Source: Colias croceus
Lineage: Eukaryota > Arthropoda > Insecta > Lepidoptera > Pieridae
DNA: 64,000 nt
Assembly: GCF_905220415.1 (NCBI RefSeq)
Contig: NC_059551.1
Location: 2,924,001-2,988,000 of the forward strand
Direction: 5' to 3'
Shown: positions 1 to 12,929 of the stretch, in pieces
Position numbering within the stretch: position 1 is the first letter of the stretch
How the letters are laid out: each line of letters starts with the position of its first letter
Notes under the pieces: model-generated
The model's input: only the letters and a program-made list of their open reading frames with translations
Told to the model about the DNA's origin: nothing
Databases searched by the model: none
Translations under genes and position numbers: made by a program

Positions 1-1624
1 TCCAATCGAATTATGCGGATGGTGATCAATTTATCGTATATGACTGCAGTTCAGTAGTTTTTATACAGACGCAATTTTCACAAGTTTAATTATAATACTT
101 TAAAACGATAGTTAATCGCAAGCGTAATTTTGAATTATAAAGCTTAGTTTTCAACAATTCTATATGCCCAAAGATAATATTCGATAGTATAACTGGGCAT
201 TTGATTCCTTAACTTTCCATACTAATTTTAAATATTGCAGGGTATCAAATATGCAGGTGTTAATAGAATTACTCATTTCACGCCTATCAAAACTTTAGGT
301 GTTAAGCAATATTATATTAGTAAAGACGTAATTGAATCGAATTATTAAAATCAATTTATTGTGAGTTCTAGTTATAAGAAAACGATTTTAGAATGGATAT
401 ACCTATTTAATAATAAATGAGATTTCAGGACGTAAATAACCTTCTTTTCGAAAACAAAGTAATTTATTTATCGATGACATATCTACTGAGAAAAACCATC
501 GTTAATTACCTCATATGTATAGCATAGTTGCTCAAGGTGAGAAATCCGGGTAAATTCTCACCTTCTTTATCCCCACACCATTTCCCAATAGACGTAAATT
601 AAATTTTTTCTTTAAGACATTAATTGATGATAAAAAAGTACCTATTTTCTAAATATATCACACTCTTTGACACTGGCCTAAGACAAAACACGGGCAATTA
701 TTTATGACAGTTATACTCATAATTGCACCAGAAGCAAGACAAATTGTAAACGCCAGCGTTTCTCAGTGTCACATATCGTATAATCCGCTTACACAGCAAC
801 ACTATCCCATAAATGATCCGCACACAGCTGTTCCGGGAAGCTGTATAATTCTCCTGTAATATGAAATAAATGTATGCAGTATTAATATTTTTAATCAATT
901 AACTAATCTGCGCTTATTTCTTAGTGAGATCAATAATTTTAATGTGGATGAGAGAACATTTTCTAACAATCAATCATTTTACCTAATCAACCACCAAATC
1001 ATAATAAAAATGTGTTCTGACTACAATTAAAAAAGTATAATAAATCGATTCGATTCTTCTTTTGCGTACTTGATTTGCAAATAAACATGTATACCTATGT
1101 GTATAGCAAATCAAGTACGTACGTATATGTAACATGACTATTTTTTTTCGGCAAAATCGAAAGGTCCATACGTGAACTATCAATAAATCTTCTGAATTTT
1201 GAATAATGCAATTGATATAGTGAAACACAAACAGTATGGTTAAATCGTCGCCAAACTCGCTTTGCAAAATGAAACTAAATTTATCGTTGTTTACAAATCA
1301 ACAAATATTAATGGTGTATTTGATTGTTTGATCCGTAAACTGGATATACTGAAAACAATATAAATGTTGAAAGCATTATTATTTGTAGTATTTATGCCGT
1401 ATTATAGTTGGATAATATTTGGGCTCTTTGGCAAATTATATCAATTATCACTTGGGAATAGATTGAAATTATAGGCTTACTATGTATAGGTTAAATTTAA
1501 AGAGTACATAGCGTGTTTTGTTCTTCAAAAGCTTTTATTGCAAGTTGGTCAAGTGAATGTTGAAGATTAATTTGCAATTAAATCTTGTAAATAAAAATAA
1601 AAGGGTTAATAACCGGTTATATTA
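1..1624. other. AT-rich intergenic DNA, nothing recognised
   Basis: No coding region with convincing composition, no tandem repeat and no element with identifiable ends is seen. The short open frames here are AT-rich chance frames. Confidence 0.6.
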
Positions 1625-1774
1625 AGCCGGCTACTCACGTGCCTGCAGCGGGGGCAATATTGGAATTGCACCCTTAATTGTCCCTTATTTGTGATGTGTA
1701 TAGACAAGGAGGGCAATTTTTAAATTGGCCTCTTTGGCTTTTTAAAAGCCGGCTACTCAAGTGAGTAGCCCGCT
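1625..1774. mobile_element. Tourist/Harbinger-like MITE, 150 bp, TTA target duplication
   Basis: The ends are inverted repeats: left AGCCGGCTACTCACGTG, right GTGAGTAGCCCGCT. The element is flanked by TTA at 1622-1624 and at 1775-1777. A 3-bp TTA duplication with short TIRs is typical of PIF/Harbinger MITEs. The right end also contains an extra copy of the terminal motif (around 1747-1760), so the last 30 bp form a near-palindrome. No coding capacity. Confidence 0.65.
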
Positions 1775-2584
1775 TTACCTTATGGATATTAGCCATTCGC
1801 ATTCAAAAATTACGCTATAACGAAAGTTCTCTCAAAACATAAACATCTATTAAGACATTAACCGTTTCGTGAAACGTAACAGCTAAATAAAAATGGAGCT
1901 AGTGATAAAAATTAAACGTTTGCAGAAAATTTACGAGGGGTCACGTGACGGGTGCGAGCAGCTGGTTTTAATGTACTTCATTTTATATTATTATGTTTTA
2001 TTTAAATACGAAAATATGTAATTGCGTCTGGGTATAAGCGTCATTAGTTTTGCGTTTGATAAAACTAATTGAAAAAAAATTCAATTTATTTATCACCTGA
2101 CTTCAGCTACTTCTACTAATCCAAACAATAATCTATCTACGTGTGATAATTCAATTCTGATCCTCGCTGTCGTTTTTGTGTAAAAGGGCAATAAGTAAAC
2201 TAAATATAATAGACAATATAGTAGACAATAGTTATAGAATTGGATTTAATAAATATTAGGCATGTTTTTAAACAGCTAACTAACTTGTAGCAGCTATTTT
2301 AAATATCTATTCATAAGAATATAAATCTGCATTTCGTGAAAACATAATTCTTTCAACTGCTTTAGTGAAAAACTTCTCGTCAGAATTTTCTCATTTCCTT
2401 CGTATTTCTAATATTCTGAGGTTTTTCTTTAGGCAAATATATTGCTTATAAATGGAGTTTGATTATAAAAAAAAGTTCTGTTTTGACTCAAGAACAGCGG
2501 AAGTGATTTTAAGTATTTTTAGTTACTTGAACTCGTCTCCGTTGGAATAAGAATACTAAAAACTGATAAATTTGTGAGAAAAAA

Positions 2585-2619
2585 ATAACTACCCAGGCGG
2601 AGCCGGGGCTAACAGCTAG
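2585..2619 (+). mobile_element. Helitron 3' end fragment
   Basis: A GC-rich GGCGGAGCCGGGGC segment is followed by CTAG (2616-2619) and then T, which is the 3' terminus seen in the other Helitrons of this window. No matching 5' body could be traced upstream. Confidence 0.4.
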
Positions 2620-2815
2620 TACCTTATAAGTAAGTTTAATCAAATTGTATGAGAATCGATGATTACTCAACTTGCGTGCAGGTAGCTCTTCAATCTTGTT
2701 ATTCTAAATACTTGATGTGATCATCGCGAAATGCTAATGCGCTTACGAATAACTATAATGTTGCTATGTCAAGGTCACTTTCACGAAGGATATTTTATTT
2801 TTATTTATTATATAA

Positions 2816-3005
2816 CTAACTTTCCGGCCGCGGCTTCGCCCACTTTGTCTAACCTAATAGAAATATATATATATCTACTAAAACCTTCCTCTTGCGATTC
2901 AAGATAGCTTTTAAAACAACCGAATCAAAATCCGTTGCGTAGTTTCAAAGATAAAGCATACATAGGGACAGAGAAAGCGACTTTATTTTATACTATTGTA
3001 TGTAG
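2816..3005 (-). mobile_element. Non-autonomous Helitron, decayed (family D)
   Basis: In reverse orientation it begins with a degraded CTAA in place of CTAG and the CCGCGGCTTCGCCC hairpin region. It runs through AAAACCTTCCTCTTG and ends near the AAAGCGACTTT motif. The same body occurs at 33418-33603 and 49856-50033. Confidence 0.6.
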
Positions 3006-6000
3006 GTATTGAAATTATTCAATAAACAGTTGAAGTATTTAATAAGGATTGTCTACTAATGATCATAATGGATTGCATAAAATAGGGTTTTTGAACTTAT
3101 TAATAACACATAAATAGGATTAATTGATGAACCTATAAGCTATTACGCTAATGACATGAAAATTTTACATTACATTAATGATCCATCCATTTTTAACAAA
3201 TTATGACGTACTGCTGGAAAATATACGGCGCTTACACCAGATCGTTGGTGCTATAACGAGTGTTACATATATTCCTTTATTAGAGTAATATAACCACATG
3301 CATTAAACAATTTAACGCTACAGAGATCACTCAAAGCCCTCTGTGGAAAGGTATAACGTATATTTGAAATACACCCGCATACAGTCGATCAACAAATGTG
3401 TTCATAATTCAAATGTTTGATGTCGCAATAACTCATTCACTTTATATGTTTGCTAAGTGGGTTCAGTTCTATAAATGTATTGTTTGCCTGTTAACTACGG
3501 GTAGCTAGAACGGTTTATGTGGACTTGAATGTTAAATAAAGAGTTTGCCGTATTGAGCACATGGGATGATAATGATAACTTTTTTGCGTTGCGTAGTAAT
3601 TATTATATACAACAATTCTCAATACACATATTTTTTTAACTTACCTACCTACTAGTTAAGGCCGTCCCCAAATACGGGCTAAACTGTTCAGGCGTTGATG
3701 AATTTGAAATATTTAAATTTTATTTCGTTAATATCTGTATTTTCATTTTCAGTATTGTTGTAGATTTTTTCATATTTAATTTTTATTTCTTTGTTTTCAG
3801 GTGAGCATCTTGAGTTGTTCGAAGTGTGAGTAACCGTTTCATTTAATATAACCAGGAAAGATGTGTATCAAGTTTCATTGAAGGACATACAAATAGAAAA
3901 AGTTTCGCTGAAAACTTACATATTATACCAGAAACTGTTACTTTTCTATAACGATATTCTTGTATTTCGCCAATCGAAATATAATTGTATTTTTATCCGT
4001 CCTAAGTATGTAGCTTTAACGAATATTGGGGATTAAGTTGGGATTGTGGGATAAGGGTTAGTGGGATAGACCTTCATGTAGTTTAGGACGGTCACTTTCA
4101 TTTCGTAGTAATGTTAGATTATTTCGTATTGACAAAATTAAAGGGTACAGTTAGTTCATCTAAAATACTACGTTGTTAAATCACCTTTTATTATTTATAT
4201 ATTATACTTCAGTAGGTAATTTCGATTTATTAAATCATGTAAATATTTTACATTGTGCAAGTAGAGCGTTACCTACAAATATATATTCAGAATATATTTA
4301 TCCATTTATTTATTTATTCATAATTATCACATGCCATTACAGGTTATTTTTCTCAATGAGACCCGGGATTCAAATCTAGCAAACTAAAACTAATATAGTA
4401 GCATAGTCTTTTATATTGCGCCGTAATACACGTTAAAATTCTCTTGCGAGATAACTTCAAGTTTCAATATATTTTTATTAATACACAGGTAGATTTAATA
4501 TCTATATTACTACACGGGGACCAGTCTAACTGTCCATACGTCAATTCCACGAAGTTTTTATCTTGATGACGTCCGACTATAAGTACATGTAAGAGGTTAG
4601 TAAACAGGGAACTAAAGTGCTTTCAGTCATATCAATATAATGTCCACGGAGATAAAACGTTTTAGCTGTAATTGTAGTTTGAAACGTTTCTTTTTTACTT
4701 TTTATTACGGTCAATGGACAAGAGAATAGTCTAGAGAATCGTAAAGATATTTGAAAATCAATTTAACTTTGTATATGTTATGAAGGAACTTTCTTCTTTA
4801 CTTTACGTGAGTTTTTGCATTTAGAAATAATAATAATAAAAAAAACTAATTTCGGGACAAAAAACATCGATTTATTCATTATATTATTATTTAACACGCA
4901 GTTCCTAACGCTTTACTGCGATCTTTCACGTTAGTCTGGCCGTGATCACGCTCAATATACCTTTACTTTAAAAAAATAGTTATCAAAAGGAAGGTGAAAG
5001 TTTTAATAAAGCTTTTAAACAACACTTATATTATTTTCATCTTTGTTTACATTTCTTAGCAAATCCTTGTCTGTTATTTATTAATTATCGAACTGCAGTG
5101 TAAGGATTATGATTTCAGTCTGTATTTGCTCTACTGTCAATGGCATCTACGCTACAGATACCAATTTATTATGTAGCTTCAATTTAATTCGTGTAGGTGA
5201 GTACTAGTCATGGTTAAGTTCTAAATGAAAATAAAATGTCGTTTTGTTTCAATATTTCTAGTCGCTATTCCAAATTGCACGAGCTATTGCTTATATTTTT
5301 CAGAGCTTTAAGTAGCTTTATCGAATACGTGAACTTTTCGAGCGGACAGTACTTCAGACTCACAACAATCGATTATTATTCGATGACAATATAAAATAAT
5401 TCATTGTACAGCAAACAAAAGGATTTTTTTTTTCATTTACAAAAGGACATGTATTGTTCATGTTTTTAGAAACAAATTTCATTGAACCCAAGATGTGTCA
5501 TGTGACGCCTTTGTGACGCCCATACATGTTTCATTCAATAAAACGTAGACTGTCTCGTAGGAGGGAAACCTCACGATTATTGGGTTTCATTTTGATTAAA
5601 ATATCGTTCAATATAGTTAAAATAAGAGTAGATAGAATATATTTTACTAAGGTATACTAGAATTAGTGGCTTTCTTTAATTTTAAACACTTTAAAAAGTA
5701 GGTAAGCTGTTCGTGGCTGGGTTTCATTTATTTTCATTATAAATTTCATTATTATCAGAGGTGGTGTCGTGAAACCGTAATATGAAAATAGATAGATAGA
5801 GTACCTATAGTTACTTTTGCATATATACCAACAATATAAAGGTAATGTTAATATTAAAATTTACAATTTGATTATTGTTTAATTAACATTTTAAATTGTC
5901 GTTGGTAATGATATCCAATACTATGATAGCGTTCAATTTAACTTGATATTTTACCAATTTATTATTTATTTTATCAATATTTTCGATTCGAAACACAATT

Positions 6001-6818
6001 AGCCATATTTATTTAATTAATTATTGACTGGAAATGATTTTATTAATCCATTGTTAATCATGCATACCTACGCATATTTATTTCCCTTAATAAACCCAAT
6101 TACAAAACTGCATATCAATTCGAATACCTACACTTTGTACATATTATAGTCATCTGTTAATGTCAGATTTCCTACTTAATTATTAATTATTTGGTTTGCG
6201 CAAAGTAACCAATCAATTTCTTATTAAATTGGCACCAAAGAACGTGTACAGACTAAAATTGAATCTTACCATGTTAGAAATAAACCGTAAAACGTGTTGA
6301 AATAGCGTATTTTTGAGAAAAATATAAAAATGTCTAATATCGGAGTAATTTTTGAAGCGGAAATCGAGATGTATGGTCGAATGGAGGTTGGGAATTGCTC
6401 CGCCACATGTTACGGACTGTTTCGTTGTAGCTTAGGTTGGATTGTGACAAATTTGTCGACTAATATCGGGTATAAGATTACCACGACGGAGAAAATATAT
6501 TTTCTTATAAAAAGTAAAATTTCACGAATATTTGTTTAATTTATTAAAGTTTATACTTTATTCGGGTAATATCATCGGTATTTCTTCTGTGTTTTGTCTA
6601 GAAGTCTAATATAATGCAGATTTGACGTGACCAGTTTCCATTCTACAATGTCCCTATGGCTAATGACTATTAATAGATAGGTATCTACCCAAATTCATAA
6701 ATATTTGATCAAAATCTATTTCAAGATCAAATTACATCCCTGAATTTTATTTAACATACTCAAATATGATATTAAAGCCCTTCAACGCAATATTTTTAAA
6801 TCTCACAAATATATAGCA
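3006..6818. other. AT-rich intergenic DNA, nothing recognised
   Basis: I see no gene, array or element boundary here. The open frames at 4173-4379 and 6330-6539 lack recognisable domains and have the AT-driven residue composition of the surrounding DNA. Confidence 0.5.
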
Positions 6819-6988
6819 CTAGCGGTCCGCCCCGGCTTCGCCCGTGTTACATTTTTACGTTTTCTCTCCATAAGAACCATCCTCGTACTTCAAGAAATGT
6901 AATAAAAAAAGAATTAACGAAATCGGTTCAGTTATTCTCGAGTTATGCGCTTACCAACACATTTTGCGATTCATTTTTATATATAAGA
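6819..6988 (-). mobile_element. Non-autonomous Helitron, 170 bp (family B)
   Basis: Reverse orientation: CTAG at 6819-6822 preceded by A, and GA (complement of the 5' TC) at 6987-6988 followed by T. This fits the Helitron rule of 5' TC and 3' CTRR inserted between A and T. Body and length match the copies at 12343-12513 and 36403-36572. Confidence 0.8.
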
Positions 6989-8747
6989 TTAACGCATTTA
7001 AAAAGATTCATAAAATTGACCTCGATTTATAGGATCTACAATGACACGGTTTGCCCATCAAGTGACACTGTAGCGTTATCCAAATATTTAATCAAACAGA
7101 AATTTGAAATTAATTTAGCTCACACGCGCCGTTGTTGCTAAAATGAAATACCGGAATTTTCCCATCTATTGACGTTTAATTTACATGCAGAATATAGCTA
7201 CAAATTACAATACAATTCATTTTTATTCACCAGTATGAATTAATTTGGGTTTGATATGTATTTGTTTTGTGGGAGGAATATTTTTTACAATTGTGTTGTT
7301 TTGTAAGTATTGTATTGTATGAATATTGACTTGTTGTTTAAATTTTAATAAATTCATTAAGATGGACACGATATGTAAACCAAGGCGTTATTATATGAAA
7401 TCTTTTGTAGCTTTTACCGCTTAGATTACAAAATGATTCGGAAAGCAGTTTCTACGGAAAATAACCGGCAAGAAACTTCATAGTTGCTCTTTTAACTGCT
7501 ATGGTAATAAACATTTGTTTGTACTGTACAGCTATTGCTTCTTTATTGTATGTCGAAGGGTTAGGAGCGACCGACGGCATTTATATAAAAAAATAAATGT
7601 ACAGTACTCCAAAATTAATAATACGCATGCAGATCTTCGCTAATTATCGTATTTCCAGAAACACCCGAATCACGCCGAATCATTGAATCGTAAGTGCCCT
7701 AAACAATGCACTTGCATCTGTTCAGTTCAGTATCATGACAGTTGCCGAACAGTGACGAATTTTTCTATGCGCATTATCAGTTTGGGAGTACTGTACTTGC
7801 ATTACCTACAGTTTCGATGTTAAAATTATATTAGATTTAATAAGCGTGGTTCAGAATAAAAATTCTTTTCGTTTTATTTTTCGTTCATTCAATATAATGT
7901 ACTTAATTCAGAAATGAAGTTTGCCAATTCATTTAACAAAGCCCACGTCTTGCCAAAATAAATATAAATTGAGGTTATTTTCAGGCTCTGCCGCCAATAT
8001 GACGTCACAGACTTAAGAAAAAGATCCGCAATGTTTGCCACAGATTATCCTACTTCTAGATTCTAGAATTTTCTTCTATTAAGCTTGGACGTTAATGAAT
8101 CACTATTGATATATTATTGAAATTTGAAGTAATCAAATCCTACTAATTATAAATGTGAGAGTGTTTTTTTGGAAACGTTCTTATTTATATTTGTTGTTAA
8201 TCAGAAACCCCAAGTTAAAAATTCAGTATTTTTTTACATTCTATCTATATAAACTTCATCTTCTTTACAAACTTCTTCCTCTTTGCTCTAAAGAAATAGA
8301 ATACTTACTTTTTTAATTGTATAAAATAAAAGTTAAACATGATTAATAGTAACAAAGAAAACCCGTGAATCGTCCACACGGAACGATTCCAAAGTAATCG
8401 GAAACGTGCCAAAATCAAACTTCATGTTATTAAATCAGAGAATCAAGAAATTTAAATATTAAAATATTCCATTCGCAAATTTTCCCCTGTGACACCTGAA
8501 GGCTCTTTATCGTAACTTTCTACTTCATTAAGTATTCAGCACCAAAAACGTTATTAAGTTTTCATTTAACATCTTTAAAAGGATGTGTGCTTGTGTTTGA
8601 GATGTTCAGTCAATAGCACATTTCCACTGAATAGATTCAGATTATGATAATAGTGACGTCAGACCTTATTTGGAAGTATGGATACACGTAGCTTACACGA
8701 TGTAGGCTGAGCAAGAAGAAAAGAAAAGAAAAACCTTATATTAATAA
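6989..8747. other. Intergenic DNA with one LINE 3'-UTR scrap
   Basis: The only recognisable item is at about 7434-7494, where a GATTCGGAAAGCAG to TAGTTGCTCTTTTAA segment matches the LINE 3' end at 30720-30950. The rest shows nothing I can support. Confidence 0.45.
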
Positions 8748-8927
8748 CTAACTGTGCCCGCAGTGCTCCGCTCCTGTTGATCTTGACGTGATGATATATC
8801 CTTCCTGGCCTATAGCCTTCCTCGATAAATGGGCTATCTAACACCGAAAGCAAATTGAACCAGTAGTTCCTGAGATTAGAACGTTCAACAACAAACAAAC
8901 TCTTCAGCTTTATTATATTAGTATAGA
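8748..8927 (-). mobile_element. Non-autonomous Helitron (family C)
   Basis: Reverse-oriented copy of the family with the 5' body TATACTAATATTATAAAGCTG and a 3' end near GGGGCACAGCTAG. Here the 3' CTAG has decayed to CTAA (8748-8751). The 5' end is at 8926-8927, followed by T. Other copies: 12155-12339, 18384-18590, 31809-32008 and 47079-47297. Confidence 0.7.
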
Positions 8928-9059
8928 TTGTTATAGAAAAATTCATAAATCCTGTAAGATATAAAATATTCCATTCCACAATCTACTGTTTAATACAAGA
9001 CTGAATTTGCTACTAAATGGCTAAATATGATTTCAGAGACTGAAGAAATTAAATTCGTA

Positions 9060-9626
9060 GGCTAGCCGCACACACGCAATAATATTGTCAATAATTTACG
9101 TATTGTCAATAATATTGATCGTTTGCTATCCATATTGATGTATTGATCAATATTATTGTGGATTTCCGGAAATCCTGAAATATTTTCGTCAATATCGGGG
9201 GGAGGCAGGGAAATTGACAATAATATTGTCGTGTGCAGAGTGTGCGTCAATATTTTAGTTGAGAGTAAGATTTCAGGGCAGACGGACACTAGAAAATACT
9301 CAAGGAAGTATAGCTGCCAATGAAAAAGAACATTTATGACATTTAAATGGTTTAGTTGAGGTTTTTTCATCATCCACTTTTTTATCCATCTTTTTTTTTG
9401 AATGCCTCGTTTTACTGAATAAAGTCAATAAAACAATCAATGCAATAGCTTTTTTCTTTTTATCCATTTTGAAAACAGTGCACACTGATCGAGATGCTGC
9501 GGATGAATGAGTCGTTTTCAATTACGAAAAATTGGCAATAATATTGTATAATGTGCGGTACCATTATATTGTTCAATATAGTCAACAATAATATTGATCA
9601 ATAATATTGCGTGTGTGCGGCTAGCC
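9060..9626. mobile_element. PIF/Harbinger-like TIR element, 567 bp
   Basis: About 28 bp of perfect terminal inverted repeat starts GGCTAGCCGCACACACGCAA at 9060 and ends with its reverse complement at 9626. Flanks are GTA on the left and TTA on the right, compatible with a mutated 3-bp TWA duplication. CAATAATATTG motifs recur inside, mainly near both ends. The minus strand between about 9350 and 9470 can encode a basic, hydrophobic peptide (MDKKKKAIALIVLL start) that loosely recalls the N-terminus of Harbinger transposases; that part is speculative. Most likely an internally deleted, non-autonomous copy. Confidence 0.6.
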
Positions 9627-9872
9627 TTATAATGTTTCAATCTCTTTAACTTGCCCGAGTCAATAGGTTACCCATGTTTGAACAAATCGGCGCCTTGAAA
9701 GGAGGTAAAGATGGTCCCTATTGTTCCGTGCCATCGGATGTTTTATTGGTTCATGAATAAATCAAAATAATGTTCTTAGCCTTTGTACAGCTATTTAAAT
9801 TTAATTTAATTCTTCTCTATGGCAATATTTCAAAGATATCACCAAGAAAATATAAAATGTTGGGTTTTTGTT

Positions 9873-10295
9873 AAAATGTTATTCATGCAATACAAACGCT
9901 GTATTTTCTATAACATAGTAAAATGTTATTCATGCTATACAAACGCTGTATTTTCTATAACATAGTAAAATGTTATTCATGCAATACAAACGCTGTATTT
10001 TCTATAACATACTAAAATGTTATTCATGCAATACAAACGCTGTATTTTCTATAACATAGTAAAATGTTATTCATGCAATACAAACGCTGTATTTTCTATA
10101 ACATAGTAAAATGTTATTCATGCAATACAAACGCTGTATTTTCTATAACATAGTAAAATGTTATTCATGCAATACAAACGCTGTATTTTCTATAACATAC
10201 TAAAATGTTATTCATGCAATACAAACGCTGTATTTTCTATAACATACTAAAATGTTATTCATGCAATACAAACGTTGTATTCTCTATAACATAGT
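9873..10295. repeat. 47-bp satellite array, 9 copies
   Basis: Nine head-to-tail 47-bp units start at 9873, 9920, 9967, 10014, 10061, 10108, 10155, 10202 and 10249. Each reads AAAATGTTATTCATGCAATA, then CAAACGCTGTATTTTC and TATAACATAGT. Copies are nearly identical; the last carries two changes and a few others differ by one base. Each unit contains TGTTAT and ATAACA as inverted half-sites, so a single unit can fold. Confidence 0.95.
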
Positions 10296-12154
10296 AAAAT
10301 GTATGGATGATGTTTTATATCTAAGCTAGTATATTCCATTGAGATAACATAACCTCGCCCGTAGATAAGCGACACGAGGCCTTGTAACTCGCTAATAATC
10401 CGACTTAGAATTGCTAAGCCTTTAAAGCAATGTTCACTTTCTGTATTATTGTACGAGGATTAACTAGTTTCATATTGAGTAGGTCGTGTAGTTTTAGTAG
10501 TTTTAAATTATTAATAGTGCATTAGAAGCATCTATTGTCATTTTATTCCGAAAAAAAGGCTTTGCAAAAAAAGAAATTACTGAAGGAAATATAGGCTGTA
10601 CTGTACTTTTTAATAATTTCTTTTTATGACGAAACATCGAGGATACGATATAGGTAAATATCCTGGAGTGCTTTTGATTGCCTTCAGCAATTTCTAAACA
10701 CTTAGAAAGTAATAATTATTAAATGGGTATTCCCGGCATGCAAAAATTAGATAAGAAAGTATGTTGTTGTCTGTTCAATTAAATTTGTTCGGGAAGATAT
10801 TTGTCTAGTGACGCATGATCAAATTTTTTACTTAGGTACACTGGAATTACTCCTACATTTTGTTAGAAACTGAATGTTACTTTAAGATATTTTCTGTGTT
10901 TATTATTTTTTTATAGACATGTAAACGCTGATCCTTCAGAACTTTGAATCCTCATGTAAGTACGTAGTCACACGGAGTACCTATTACTTCCACGTGATCC
11001 CCTACAAGACAACGCTACACACAACTATTACGCACACATACTAATTACTGCCAACCCATTCGACTCACGCTCACAATCGTACTAATCAATTCCCGCGCAA
11101 ATTCGAACAGCTTGCGCTGTCAATAACCATTTCCATGCAATCGATCAGCTTCAATGAGATTAAACCTTCCCTGACGCCCAATTAGTCTTGGCTTTCAATG
11201 CTAACAGCTTTCATAAAACGGCAGTTTTCATTTTGCCTACGTAACTACTAGATTGGCAGGTCTTTCATCTTTAGAGTTACGGGGAGACTTTGTTAGGATA
11301 CTGTTAAGGATGGTCTAGGTTAATAGGATGATCAGCACTACCGAAGTGTAAGCTAATGGTGACTTCAAATTCAAACTCAATAATAATATTAAAAAAAAAA
11401 AACTTTAAACCGCCTTCAAATCCCGTCCGTCAGTGGTGCGTACCAAATTGAAATTGGAGCACATCGCCGGCACTAGTTTTCTTTCAGTCAAAATTTTTGA
11501 GGTCTCTTACATTTGAAGGCAGTTAAAAACTGTTTTATTCAGGTAAAATAGTAATTTATTTTATTAGCTTCGTATACTACTTAACTTACTGTATTGCTGT
11601 AATAATATGGATAAAAATGAATATGAAAATTTCGCGACATCGTGATATATCGTATCGTATATAGGTAGGTACCTAAGCGAGCCAAACTGCGGATGTAGAA
11701 CTATTCTTATAAATAAATGCTCATATAAAATAATCAATGGACAAAATAATATGGAATAACAATCATGGTCTGCCATTCAAACCTATCTCCTCCTCGATAT
11801 CAGCAAACATTTATTTAAAAAGCATTTCATTACCTCTATTTGTCAAACAAATTACAAGAAAGGGTCCAATTTTGCTATCGACAAAGCAACCGGGTTTCAA
11901 TGGAAGTCCTGAATCATTATGCAAAGATTATGGCTATCTTATCTCATCTTGGTTACAAAGAAGTAGGTTCTACGGGTTTTTCTATTCAATTCGATTCTCG
12001 TTTCACATGCGATGTTTGAATCGAGATATAGGTATTAGGTATATCGATTTAAGAAGTTAAATTCTACCTACTTCTTAGCAACAACGCCAGTCAGTGTTTC
12101 TTTATCAACCGGAAAGCTTATAAGGAAAAAATTATAAATAGGTACGTATAATTA
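10296..12154. other. Intergenic DNA with one probable MITE
   Basis: Nothing coding is recognised. The part from about 10970 to 11240 is less AT-rich than its surroundings and not visibly repeated, so it could be a conserved regulatory element, but the sequence alone does not show it. The 107-codon open frame at 11737-12060 has no recognisable domain. Confidence 0.4.
11401..11534. mobile_element. Candidate MITE with diverged TIRs
   Basis: AACTTTAAACCGCCTTCAAAT at the left mirrors ATTTGAAGGCAGTTAAAAAC at the right, with about 90 bp between. The arms match well around the CGCCTTCAAAT core but are otherwise diverged. A poly-A run abuts the left arm. Class and target duplication are not resolved. 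Confidence 0.45.
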
Positions 12155-12339
12155 GGTACTAATATTATAAAGCTGAAGAGTATTTGAACGCGCTAATCTC
12201 AGGATCTATTGGTCCGATTTGAATAATTCTTTCGGTGTTAGATAGCCCATTCATCGTGGAAAGCTACAGGTTATATTATATCATCACACTAAGACCAACA
12301 GGAGCGGACCACGCGCGTGAAATCGCGGAGCACAGCTAG
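12155..12339 (+). mobile_element. Non-autonomous Helitron (family C)
   Basis: The body starts TACTAATATTATAAAGCTG and ends CGGAGCACAGCTAG at 12339 followed by T. The 5' TC is degraded, so the left boundary is approximate. Only three bases separate it from the next Helitron. Confidence 0.7.
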
Positions 12340-12342
12340 TCT

Positions 12343-12513
12343 TCTTTATATATAAAAATGAATCGCAAAATGTGTTGGTAAGCGCATAACTTGAGAACGG
12401 CTGAACCGATTTCGATAATTCTTTTTTTATTATATTCCTTGAAGTACGAGGATGGTTCTTATGTAGAGAAAACGTAAACATGTACCACGGGCGAAGCCGG
12501 GGCGGACCGCTAG
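12343..12513 (+). mobile_element. Non-autonomous Helitron (family B)
   Basis: Starts TCTTTATATATAAAAATGAA and ends GGGGCGGACCGCTAG at 12513, followed by T. Near-identical in length and body to 36403-36572. It lies directly behind the family C copy, as if inserted at its 3' T. Confidence 0.8.
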
Positions 12514-12929
12514 TTATTTATATATTTGACATACCTATATGCAATCTTATCATAGAAATATTTAATCTTTGAAACAATATACAAAATATAATAATAGCCT
12601 TTTAAACCAGTATGCGTGACTAAAGGTGTACAATGTACATTAGGCACAATAAAATTATAGTTGTTACATTAGATACGCTATTGTTGTTTATACTATGTAA
12701 GGAAACAAAATTCTGCGAAATATTTATTATTACTTGAAGAATGAATGAATGAATGAATGAATTTGATATCATACCATTGAAAAAACTGTGAAAATGAAAC
12801 CCTTGCTGATATTATTTTTGTATTTTTAAGCCTGTAATGCAAAAACACAACTTTATAACATACCCTCGATTACCGGAAGGAAGTTAGCGCGGAAAGTTTT
12901 TTTTTTTTAATTATTAATATCTCAAAAAA

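Noticed and set aside
3799..3824. Tiny exon after TTGTTTTCAG
   Set aside because: About 23 nt between a good acceptor and a GTGTGAG donor, but no connection to any gene can be shown.
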